Assembly: GCA_016748015.1 (NCBI GenBank)
Contig: JAAOMT010000082.1
Span: forward strand, 4,031-43,836
DNA length: 39,806 bases
Direction of reading: 5' to 3'
Origin: Geosiphon pyriformis
Lineage: Eukaryota; Glomeromycota; Glomeromycetes; Archaeosporales; Geosiphonaceae
Each line of letters starts with the position of its first letter. Within the stretch, counting starts at the first letter, position 1. A program made the translations under genes and the position numbers. Positions 31,301 through 39,806 of this stretch are shown here, piece after piece. A model generated the notes under the pieces. It did no database searches. It worked only from the letters and a program-made list of their open reading frames with translations, and had not been told where the DNA came from.

Positions 31301-33071
31301 GTGCTATTGGTTGAATGTTTGTAAGAACACCATCCCAGTCATATGGCTTAGGAATTATTGAAACCCAAGTTCTTTTCTACAAAATGGGCATCTCACCAAC
31401 AATCAAATATGCATTTAACAGTACCAACAGGCACTTTAATACCTCTTTACCACCATGTTTCCATAATTCATTGGGAATGTCCAATAAACCAGCCACTTTG
31501 CCATCAGGCAGACTACCAATGACCAGGACCAATTCACTCATGTCAATTACATATATTACACCAGAGAAAGCATTATTTCTAACATAGCCCAGTGGTGCAT
31601 ACTGGCTTGCCCATCAATCAGACAGCATTAGAAGCACCAAATGTTTTCTCATCCAGCCTTCCATAATTTTATCCACACCTAACTTCACCTTCTCTGGTTC
31701 CAAAATCAGACCATTATCTATCACCAAGTGGTCTAATACCACCTTGTGAAACAGACAATCCAAAACACTCTTAATTATGTCACTCTTGTCCAGGTAGAAC
31801 CTCTCTATGTGCTTTTTGATCGCATTCCTGATTGACATCTCCTCAGCCAACTTTGATTTATACATCTTGGATTTCCTATATTCACTCTTGACAAGAGACA
31901 AATGTTTGAGAATGTCCATCTGTTTCTCACCAGTCTGAACCATGCAAGTAACAACAAGAGCCTTATTAGCATCCAACATTGATCATTTTTTTATAAGAAG
32001 ATTGAAGCCAAGGATGTCAGCCGAACCTAATTTTTTGACAATTTTTGCAACCAGCAACTCAAGTCCCAGAAATTTAGAGGACTGTTTATTTTTCAAACAC
32101 TGAAAATTGCTGAACCAATATTTAGAAAAAATTTCATCTGCAGATTTCACTACCACCCCTTCTAAAACTGACTACATTAAGTCTAGATCATTATTTGCAG
32201 CAGCCACAAAAAACTTATTCTTTATTTCCAAAAGTCTGGCAAAGGAACAATCCCTATAATGTAATTACTTGACATTATCTGCATTCTTGATTCTAAACTT
32301 CCAACAGTTCCTGTTAGCCTGTTTCTGCAAGCTATTCAACTAAACATTCAAGAGCCCACCTAACCCAATGACAGAATTATGATCAGTATTAAAGAAATCC
32401 AAAACAGAAGTAACCTTGTAACCAGCCACTGCTAATAACAGACACCCACTTACAAAGATATAATCAATAACTTTCATGGCTCCTCTTGAGTTGCCCCAAG
32501 TGAGAGCATTGACTAACAAATGTCCCCCAAAATTGTAGGGACTATTAACTAATGTATTGACTAAGCCAAGATCTACACATTTACTAAAGCTAGAGCTATA
32601 TTTGTTCCCAACCTCATTGAAATTACCACCTAATATAACAAAAATACTTTCATTACAAGTCCTGACTATAAAAGAGTTAACAAAACCAGCCTGAATTATA
32701 TGCCTATCCCGAGAGGCCTCCATATACAAACCCAATATAGAGACAGATTACTTGTTTTTAAATAGTAAACAAATCATTAAGAGCCTATCCAGAATCTCAA
32801 AAATTTTTGAAACATGCTTGGCTAAATTTACATTCATGATTAAAGTGACACCTGCACCTAAAAACTCAACATCCAGATCTGAAATAAACACTCTCATACT
32901 AGGAAATTTATTCGCAATCTAAGGCTTGACACTGGAGTGAAGCTTAGTCTCAGTAACTATTGAAATGTCATTATTCAAAACTGTATGCCATCTAATAATG
33001 TTATTCTGCTTAGCAGAAACATTCATATCTCTAATATTACAAGTAGTGATCTTCCAGACTAAACTACTCAT
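28365..33071 (-). pseudogene. LINE L3 ORF2: endonuclease, RT, RNase H, Cys tail
   Basis: ATG at 33071. Endonuclease: LVWKITTCNIR start, VILGGNFNE (GDFN expected, Asp to Asn), IDYIFV and FNTDHNSVIGLGG (32340-32735). Linker 31614-31979. RT: LVLQDMRKAYDFIGW, GLDQGEVFSPLLWRIF (30858-31172) and FVDDTIWVGN (30744-30755 for FVDD), all intact. RNase H (29325-30134): YTDGSLKNAG, MAELQAI and LDSQAAIDA intact, then TGA at 29325 for an expected Trp before KSHSG. The C-terminal zf-RVT-like tail (28365-29300) has CLLCSEVELPDYAFSC. The protein would nick DNA and copy LINE RNA at the site. Frames change at several joints, so this copy is inactive. Confidence 0.85.
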
Positions 33072-34893
33072 TGGAGAAGGAAATGGATTATCATACCACT
33101 GCCAAAACCAAAAGAGTTCAACTTATTCATTATTGTTTTAATTGAATTTTCTAAAACCAACAGGCTAGCCTCCAGGCCACCTATTTTCACAATTAAAACT
33201 CAGGAACCACTCGGAGAAATGTCATGGGCAATGATAGTGATTACACTAGGCACAGAAAAAACAAATAATAGAGTGTCAACAGCTATATCCAGTACAGGTT
33301 TATGCTTGGGAGTGGGTGAAACAACAAAACTCACCGATGAAACTGCCAACAACCTGTTCAGCTTATGTAAAATGTTGGCTATCTGGTTAGACACATTTTC
33401 AAACAAATGCTTGAGAACACTAACACACAAAGCTAGAATTGCAACCTCGGGCATCGATCCACTGACCAGTCTTATGCTTATATCAGTTTCAACAAATGGT
33501 ATAGAAGACAAATTTTTAGGGGAGCTGTTTACTACAGAAGTCCAAGTTGCACCACCAAAAGAGACAGGATGAGACATGGGAGCTTGTTTTTTGGCATAAA
33601 TGAGCACAAGACGCCTTTTATCTGAATTGGAACAAAGAAATCTTTTTTTAAAACTCAGCTCAAAGGTTTTCTTACTATTGCTACATTCAGAGGAAATGTG
33701 ATGAAAGTTGCCACATACAGTATACTTAAGAGATAACAAACCAGCCCAGATGAGGTTGATATCTTTAAACACCGGCGTAAAGCAAATAGAGCCTCTCTGG
33801 CTTTTTCAGAGTCAAAACATATGACAGCACATCGGGCTCATGCATAAAATACCAAATTCCTAGAAATACAGCAAGTCTTCCCACCATATGACTGGACCAG
33901 ATTTGAGAAATCATGGGCAGTCGTGCCTATCAGCAGAGTGTATAGAAGAGTGTGATAGCTGTTCTTTAAATCCCATGTTTGTTTGTCAGCATTGGCTTTG
34001 GCAACCCGCGCCAAGTTCTTACCTAGCAAAATTGACCATTTGGATGCAACCAAGTCAGCAACCTGAGAATTCTCAAACTCCGCAAGTGCTTTCTGCCAGA
34101 GACCAATCAGCTGCATTTTGATTGAAAAAATTTTCTCATACTTGACCAAAACTAACTCAATTGCTGATTTGGGCAGATCAACCAGAATTTTCTTAATAAC
34201 AATTTCCTGATCCAATCGTATGCTGATCTTCTTTAGATCAGTGTTGACAACAAGATTCTCAGACACAGCCAACTGTTTAGCCAAAGCAAGACTAGATACA
34301 GATGTGAAAAACATCCTAACAATTCCTGGAAATTTCGATGGAGTCAATGCACCCCCAAAACCATCAACTTTGTAGAACAGCTTCCTAACATCTTTGAGTT
34401 TGTCACACAGAGTATTTCTGGGAATGGCCAACAAACCAATGTTGAGTGCAAAGAATTTGGTTGGTTCAAAGCAGAGTCTCTCTTTGACAGAAGTGACTGA
34501 ACAAAGAGGGGATTCCAAAAGAACAGAGGGAGTTAAGTCCATGTCAACATCATCAACAACAGAGCCAAAGTCACAGGGCCCCAAAGATGAAATCTTCACC
34601 ATACCAAAGTTGAAGTGTTTAGTCTTTAGGATGTTGGTACAAGAGTCCAGCAGCTTATCACTCTCGTTGCCAACACTGTAGCCTAAGTCTTTGCCCAACT
34701 CATGTTCCAGCTTTTCTTTAGAAGAGATATCCATGTTTTTGTACTGGCCGGGCTTGCTTATAGGTAATTTGAAAAATAAATCAGCTTTGTCTCCCAAGTG
34801 TTTGACTTTACCAAGCAAAACCTTTGATTTTTGCCTCAGACTACCATTCACAGAACTAGTAGTGGCACCTCTGGCCAATTTCTTTGTGGACAT
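33068..34893 (-). pseudogene. LINE L3 ORF1, nucleic-acid-binding protein
   Basis: First ATG at 34893 (MSTKKLARG…); upstream codons lack an ATG. A Ser/Lys-rich N-terminal part, then two alternating alpha/beta segments (about 33850-34350) with FPGIVRMFF and VIKKILVDLPKSAIE…LIGLWQKALAEFE, which look RRM-like. A stop and a frame change near 33790-33840 precede a knuckle-like CGNFHHISSEC at about 33690-33730, missing the first Cys. The tail is Ser/Val-rich with a possible coiled coil (about 33090-33180). TGA at 33068-33070 overlaps the ORF2 ATG. Same architecture as L1 ORF1 and L5. Confidence 0.8.
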
Positions 34894-35060
34894 AATATTG
34901 ACAGCATCAGACACCAAAAGGACAACAAAAGAGTTGATAAGTTGAGAAATTGTGAAAACCAAGCAAAAGTAAAAGAGAAAACAGATGAAAAAACAAAAAC
35001 TTCTTCAAAAATGCACTATTTCAGGAATTTGGGACATAGGGGAGAAAAAAGTTTGTTTTT
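34894..35060 (-). other. Leader of LINE L3
   Basis: About 165 bp upstream of ORF1, T/C-rich on the element strand (TTTTCTCTTTTACTTTTGCT near 34965). LINEs of this kind usually carry an internal promoter in the leader, but I see no specific motif. Beyond 35060 the sequence is AT-rich filler to about 35170. Confidence 0.45.
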
Positions 35061-35184
35061 ATTTTGTTAATCTTAATATATTGTTATTAATTAAAATTTA
35101 AGATATTAATTAATATAAAATTATTCTTATAATTTTTATTATTAATTAACATATATTATTATTTTGATTTATTTTTTTATTTTT

Positions 35185-35308
35185 TTTATTGTTTAACAAG
35201 TGAAATCCAAATACTATTTAGTACAATATATTAACTTAATGATCTAAACTAGGTGTAAATCATGTATTTTCTACATGTGACCAGTTATTTAGACTAATTA
35301 GGACAATA
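35185..35308 (-). other. 3' UTR of LINE fragment L4
   Basis: On the element strand it holds TCACATGTAGAAAATA (complement at 35265-35280) and ends …TTTCACTTGTTAAAC followed by an A/T-rich tail (complement at about 35161-35190). It matches the L5 3' UTR best (39263-39395), including TAGTATTTGG near the end. Confidence 0.7.
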
Positions 35309-36038
35309 CTATGCATCTATACAAACTAAAACCATACTATTTAAACCTGAAAAAAACTAACAAGAATTATGAAAACCAAAACTAATACTAAAAGCATCAG
35401 TAATACTCAACAATTTAACTACACCAACAGAAAACACTAAAGAAAGCCCAGACACTAAGACTAAAACAAATCTATCATACAGAATTAGTTTATTCTTCTT
35501 CATAAATGTCCAGTGTTTAACACAAGCCAACCAAATTTCCTTTTTGAATGCAAGGCCAAATATGCACACAAAGTCCACAACTATATGATCTGCAATTTTA
35601 AAATCTTTAAAAACAGAAAGAGACTTCTAATACCAATTATTGAAGACAAAACTCTTGTTCAAAGCCACATACACAGCAATATTAAAAGAACAGAAATTCA
35701 AACACTGTGACACACATGAGACTGAGTAAAACAGACCAGAAATCACTTTCCAATCAGCTGCATAAGTGTTTAGTAACTGAACATAAGTATTAGAATCAAT
35801 CAAACAAAAAAAAGCATGGTCTGAGACCTCAATATCCCCACAAAACAAACATACAACACTTGAATAACTCTTGGCATACAAATGCTTACAAACAGCAACA
35901 AAAAGCCAATGATACAAAGTTTTCATAAAATATGTATAAGCACTAGCAGTATTTTTACTAGTAAAGCCAAAGGCCAAATGCGAATTAGAATACCACACTA
36001 AGAACAACCTAAACCAATTAATGTTTGTATACAGAATG
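35309..36038 (-). pseudogene. 5'-truncated LINE ORF2 end (L4)
   Basis: Matches only the last quarter of ORF2: VWYSNSHLAFGFTSKN (VWHPNLHMLTGFTSRK in L3), a Cys module CLFCGDIEVSDHAFFC, and the C-terminus with ISFGFHNSC and FFSGLN before TAG at 35309-35311. The two open segments are 35357-35578 and 35627-36007. LINE copies are commonly 5'-truncated because reverse transcription starts at the 3' end. It diverges from L1 and L3 enough to be a separate subfamily. The truncation point abuts repeat R (36040). Confidence 0.8.
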
Positions 36039-36039
36039 A

Positions 36040-36920
36040 TTTATTACTTATTATTTTAGCAAATTATCTAAATTATTATTTAATTAATAATTTAATTTGT
36101 ATTAAACACAAATATAATTAAATTATATAATATGTTAAATTATATGACATTAAAAATTTACTAAAATATTTAATAATTTAACAAAATATTTATAGGTTTA
36201 TTAAAATAATTTATAATTTACAGAAATAATTTGTTGTTTGACAAAATATATTTTTAGTTTACCAAAATATTAATAAAAAAAAAGTGTTAAATTATAGAAT
36301 AGTATTATAATAAAAAAAAAGCTTTTTTTTATAAAAATGTATTTTTGTTAGAATTAATTTTTACTTAAGCTTAAAATATTTTTGTTATAAATTAATTCAA
36401 ATAAAACTTATATTAAAAACATAAACTTTTTAAATTATTACTTTGAAACTTATTTCTATATACTAATATTTTAAAATTAATTAGTTATCAATTTTATTAA
36501 TTATTAATAATCTTTAGGCTTAAATTTAAAATAACTTCTTTAATATAATTTTTTATTTTTTTTTCTTAATTATATTTTTTTTTCATTATTTTTTTTATAT
36601 TATTAGATAATTTACAGTCGAAATATTTTGTAAAAAAATTGACTTTTATAGCAAAGTAACTATATATTAATTAAAAAACTTATAGATAAAATTTTTTGTA
36701 AAAGAGTTAACTTTTACTGCAAAGTAATTATACAAGTAATTGATATAAAATTGACTAGTTTATTATAAATTCAACAGCACATATGGTTCAAAGTATAAAA
36801 AGATATTTTAAAAGAAGAATTAGCTTATTAAAAGTTTACTGACTTCTATTAACAATAGAATTAACAGTAAAATAACATTAATAATATTAAAAAAAGAGTA
36901 AAAAAACTTTTAATAATAGC
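36040..36920 (+). repeat. Unclassified dispersed repeat R, copy 2
   Basis: About 880 bp matching the reverse complement of 1854-2722: the TTATTACTTATTA end, the 20-bp array (about 36152-36270), an A-rich middle, the duplicated motif at 36613-36665 and 36686-36735, and the end near AAAAAAAGAGTAAAAAAACTT. It is more AT-rich than copy 1, with A/T at many positions where copy 1 has G/C. No ORF. It starts immediately at the truncated end of L4. Confidence 0.65.
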
Positions 36921-37118
36921 ATAAATTATGTTTAATTTAAAGTTTTGAGTAGTAATATCATATTAAATAGTGGTTAAATAATATTTATTAATATTAATAT
37001 TAATAAAAAAATTACAAGATATTAATATTACTTATAAATATTTTTAAAATTTTTATTATTATTTATAATATTAATATTTAATTAATTAAAAAAAACAGAT
37101 TAAATAAAATATAGTACT
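36921..37118. other. AT-rich spacer upstream of L5
   Basis: About 200 bp of A/T, with repeated TAATATTAATA strings; no gene. It may contain the degraded leader of L5. Confidence 0.5.
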
Positions 37119-37136
37119 CTTTGTCTCCTTAATTTT

Positions 37137-39262
37137 ATAACCACGACCAAAGCAAAGAGTAAAAAGGCTGCACCTGATATCTGTTCTAAGATATCTGATA
37201 AAATTTCAACCAGAGAAGCTCTTTCTGTTGTAGAAGCAACTAGGCAAAACGTTTTAGAAGCCTGCCCCTTACCTAGTAATTGTGAAAAGCTGTCTTTGGT
37301 AGCCACTAAATCAACTTCTTCATCTTTGGCTGGTTTTTCACCAGTCAAAGTTCCTTCAAAGAGACACACTTGAGTTAATCCCAGTGTTGCCTCCACTCTG
37401 ACTAAGAGCCCAAAAGTTTTTAATAATAGACCAGTAAATAAGCTGGTCTTTCCCTCAATAAACTCAACACCTGGTGCTTCTGACACCACCTCTTCAAAAA
37501 AAATGGTCAAAAAGACCAAAAGTTCAGAAAAGTGGAGGCAATTGCTTGCCTCTGCTATTGTTACACCGAACCCCTTTGTGGTTCCCAATGAGATCTTAGA
37601 TGAGATCTCAATAGCATCATCTGGCACGTCATCCAAGATGGGCCAAGATCAATCACTGGCTGTGTTGCCAAATATGGTGTTTTCCAGCAGATTATTGCCA
37701 GTTTTAGAAGCAAAACAATCTTCTCCTATTGGGTCACCTGTTTTTGGGAACTGGGCTAATCAAATGGAAACTGATTCATCTCCTTCTCTAGTTTCTGGTG
37801 CTACTTCTGGTGGTGCTTGAGAAACTATTACTAGTTATTAAAGGTTTGCTGAGTGGGTGGCCTCTACTCTAGTGTCTGGTCCTACTTTTAAGATCAAATT
37901 GGCTCATGTTAAGACTGTTTTTCAGTCTGTGCATGGTTTTTTGGGTGCTAAATCTGTTTTAAAAGACAATGTGAAGCTTTTCTGTGTGGAGTTTGCTTCT
38001 CAACAGTCTTTGGAAACTGCATTTCTGGTTGAGCTTACAGGCTCTGTTTATTTGGCCACTCTCAAAATTGCCAAGTCTTTGGTAGTTTCTGAATCTGGTT
38101 CCTCTTCTACTGCTGTTGCGCTATGTGATGTATCTTTGGGTGTGTCTGCCATTGACATTAAGTTGGCTCTCAATGTGTTTGGTAGTATTACTCATGTTGT
38201 GCTGAAGCCTGCTGGCATTTGGCAGTATGTGGTGGTTTATTTTGAAAAGTTGGACTCTGCTGTGTCTGCCTTGAAGCATTGGTCAGTCTTAGTAGGCAAA
38301 GATAGTGTTAAAATCCTTCCTCTGATGAATCAAAATGAGACTATTTTGTCTTGTAATAAGTTTAAGGCCAAATTGGTCAACTTTCTTCCTGGCTGTACTG
38401 CCTTTGAAATCAGTGATATGATTTCTCAGATTGGTGATTGAACATGTTTCATCCTTCGTTCTCCTGATTCTGGTCATCATTCCCAATTTGCTTTAGTTAT
38501 GTTTGACTCTCAAAGTGATTTGGATTCTGCTGTAGTCAAGACTGGTACTCTAAAGAAATACCATATCTGGTGGAAAACTTCTGGCTGCCAGCACTGCTTT
38601 AGGTGTCAAGAAATGGGCCATCTGGCTATGGATTGCAAGATTTCCCCACCTTCCTCTCTTAAAGTTCCCAAGGTTTTTAAGTCTCGTTTTGTGGGTTCTG
38701 TTTCATATACCAAAACTGCTGCTCTTTCTGGTCTTTCTGAGTTTCCTTCTTTAGTGGCTTCTTCAGCTGCTTCTGCTGCTGATTCTGCTGTTAGTTCCAG
38801 ATTGGACTATTTGGAAAAGCAAATTCGGATTTGGCTGTTCTGGTTAAGTCTATTGTTGAGCCTGTTGGTTCTTTGGTTGCTTTGATGTCTCGTCTTCTTA
38901 ATGATAATGCCATTAAGACTGTTTAGGTTGAGAAAAATATCGTTTCCATAAAGAGTGCTGCTAACAATTTTGCTAACTTCATGGTTGGAGTTTCCAAGAA
39001 CATTGCTTGTCTTAGATCTGAGGTTGACTTTGGTGGTATGGATTATGATAGTGTTCTGGCTGGTAAGCTTTCTTTTTTAAGTAAGGACACTATTGAGCAT
39101 GTTATTGCTTTGTGGTAAATGTCTGGTGCTAAAACCAGGGGCAATATTGAGTCTATTAAATTGTTTCTTAGTGAGTTTATTTTTGACTTTAGGAATCTGA
39201 ATGGTTTCATTAAGAGAATTCATGAGTTGGGGTTATTTTCACCTACTTTTGATTCAGCATAG
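37137..39262 (+). pseudogene. LINE-like ORF1 without ORF2 (element L5)
   Basis: About 708 codons in one frame up to about 38820, then one indel and on to TAG at 39260-39262. The expected start codon reads ATA (37137-37139). Basic Ser/Lys-rich N-terminus (KSKKAAPD…, KKMVKKTKSSEKW), two alpha/beta segments (37857-38441: VKLFCVEFAS, and GIWQYVVVYFEKLDSAVSAL) that parallel the RRM-like parts of L3 ORF1, and an intact CCHC knuckle CFRCQEMGHLAMDC (38595-38636). The tail is helical and ends FIFDFRNLNGFIKRIHELG. Stops at 37371, 37818 and 38439 fit TGG or CGA to TGA. No RT or endonuclease follows; the LINE 3' UTR comes next. It would be a nucleic-acid-binding protein of a non-autonomous element. Confidence 0.8.
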
Positions 39263-39395
39263 TGAGTCCTTGATTGGACCAAGTGTCTGATCACATGTAG
39301 AAAATGCATGATTTACATTTATAATGTAATCCCTTCTGTGGTATCATAGTTTAGGTAGTATTTGGGTCTCATTCGTTAAAAAATAAAAAAAAAAT
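39263..39395 (+). other. LINE-type 3' UTR and tail of L5
   Basis: Starts directly after the ORF stop: AAGTGTCTGA, then TCACATGTAGAAAATG (39291-39306), ATTTACA and TAGTATTTGGGTCTCATTCG (39356-39375), and an A-rich tail with T interruptions (39376-39405). The 16-base core is identical to the L3 3' UTR, and the overall order matches L4. The sequence therefore carries the 3' signal used by the ORF2-bearing LINEs. Confidence 0.8.
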
Positions 39396-39806
39396 AAAAA
39401 ATTAATTAATTAAAAATATTATTATTATTGTTATTTTTTTATTTAAATAATATTATATACAAAAAAAGTTTGTAAAATTATTATAATTTATAAAATAAAT
39501 TAAAAAATAATAAATTAAATAATATTAAATTAAAAAACAATATTTAAGTTAAATTATTTAAATTATTTAAATATAATATAAAAAGTTAAAAAATATAATT
39601 ATTATAGTTTAAAGTAAATTGTTTATTTTTAGTAGGTTTTTAAATAATATTAGCAGAGAATTTATTAAGATTAAAACTAAAATTAATATTAATTTAAATA
39701 ATACTTTAGGTAAAAATATTTACATTTAATTGTTGGCTTTTTAAAAGTATTAACCAAATTGTATTAAGTCAAAAATAAATATTAAATAGATAAGTAATAT
39801 TATTAT
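39396..39806. other. AT-rich tract, no gene recognised
   Basis: About 410 bp of near-pure A/T with short repeats of AATTAAATAATA type. Nothing coding or structured that I can support. Confidence 0.6.

Larger units (their letters stand above)
28230..35060 (-). mobile_element. LINE L3, nearly full-length
   Basis: A minus-strand non-LTR element with leader, ORF1 (33068-34893), ORF2 (28365-33071), 3' UTR and a T-rich (A-rich on its strand) tail at about 28228-28240. ORF1 stop and ORF2 start overlap as ATGA. It is the most G+C-rich and least decayed LINE of the window, with the RT motifs FVDD and QGEVFSPLL and the RNase H motifs TDGSL, ELQ and DSQ kept. Several stops and frame changes remain. The 5' boundary is placed where sequence turns to AT-rich filler. 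Confidence 0.82.

Noticed and set aside
33838-34962. Starting L3 ORF1 at 34962
   Set aside because: The first codon there is TTG; the first ATG in the frame is at 34893, and the peptide downstream fits the basic N-terminus of such ORF1 proteins.
37100-37636. A 178-codon minus-strand frame opposite the L5 ORF start
   Set aside because: It is antisense to a frame with a basic N-terminus and conserved family peptides; the minus translation has no domain and ends in AT filler.

Overview
This window appears to hold no host genes. Everything recognisable in about 40 kb is transposable-element sequence, with AT-rich filler between. The families point to a fungus, most likely an arbuscular mycorrhizal fungus (Glomeromycotina). 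The basis is my recall of this Ty3/gypsy polyprotein, whose gag and pol share one frame and which carries a Cys-rich block and a dUTPase before the reverse transcriptase, and of this LINE type (CCHC ORF1; ORF2 with endonuclease, RT of FVDD type, RNase H and a C-terminal Cys-rich tail). No search was run, so the taxon is an inference.

Layout. 1-10375 is an extremely AT-rich graveyard: a LINE fragment (L2, 8283-10375) interrupted by a plus-strand gypsy copy (B), which is itself interrupted inside its RNase H by a minus-strand copy of the same family (A). A in turn contains an unclassified repeat of about 870 bp (R). 10376-27785 is one plus-strand LINE (L1). It is broken first by a candidate solo LTR (14061-14859) and then by a solo gypsy LTR (G2), whose own U3 was hit by the best-preserved gypsy element (G1, 17130-25901, minus strand). 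28230-35060 is a nearly full-length minus-strand LINE (L3). 35170-36038 is a 5'-truncated LINE tail (L4). 36040-36920 is a second copy of R. 37119-39395 is an element (L5) with a LINE-like ORF1 followed directly by the LINE 3' UTR and no ORF2.

State of decay. No element looks functional. Wherever a relative in the window or the expected family residue shows the ancestral codon, nearly all stops and catalytic-site losses are C-to-T or G-to-A transitions (CGA to TGA, CAA/CAG to TAA/TAG, TGG to TGA/TAG, Asp to Asn). The same process carried further accounts for the AT-rich left third, which still aligns to G1, L1 and L3. Order of events at the central locus: L1, then the G2 LTR, then G1, then a deletion at the G1 3' end. 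At the left locus: L2, then B, then A, with R entering A.

The points most worth following up are the gypsy polyprotein with dUTPase and Cys-rich blocks, the ORF1-only element sharing a LINE 3' terminus, the unclassified repeat R, and the one-directional mutational decay.
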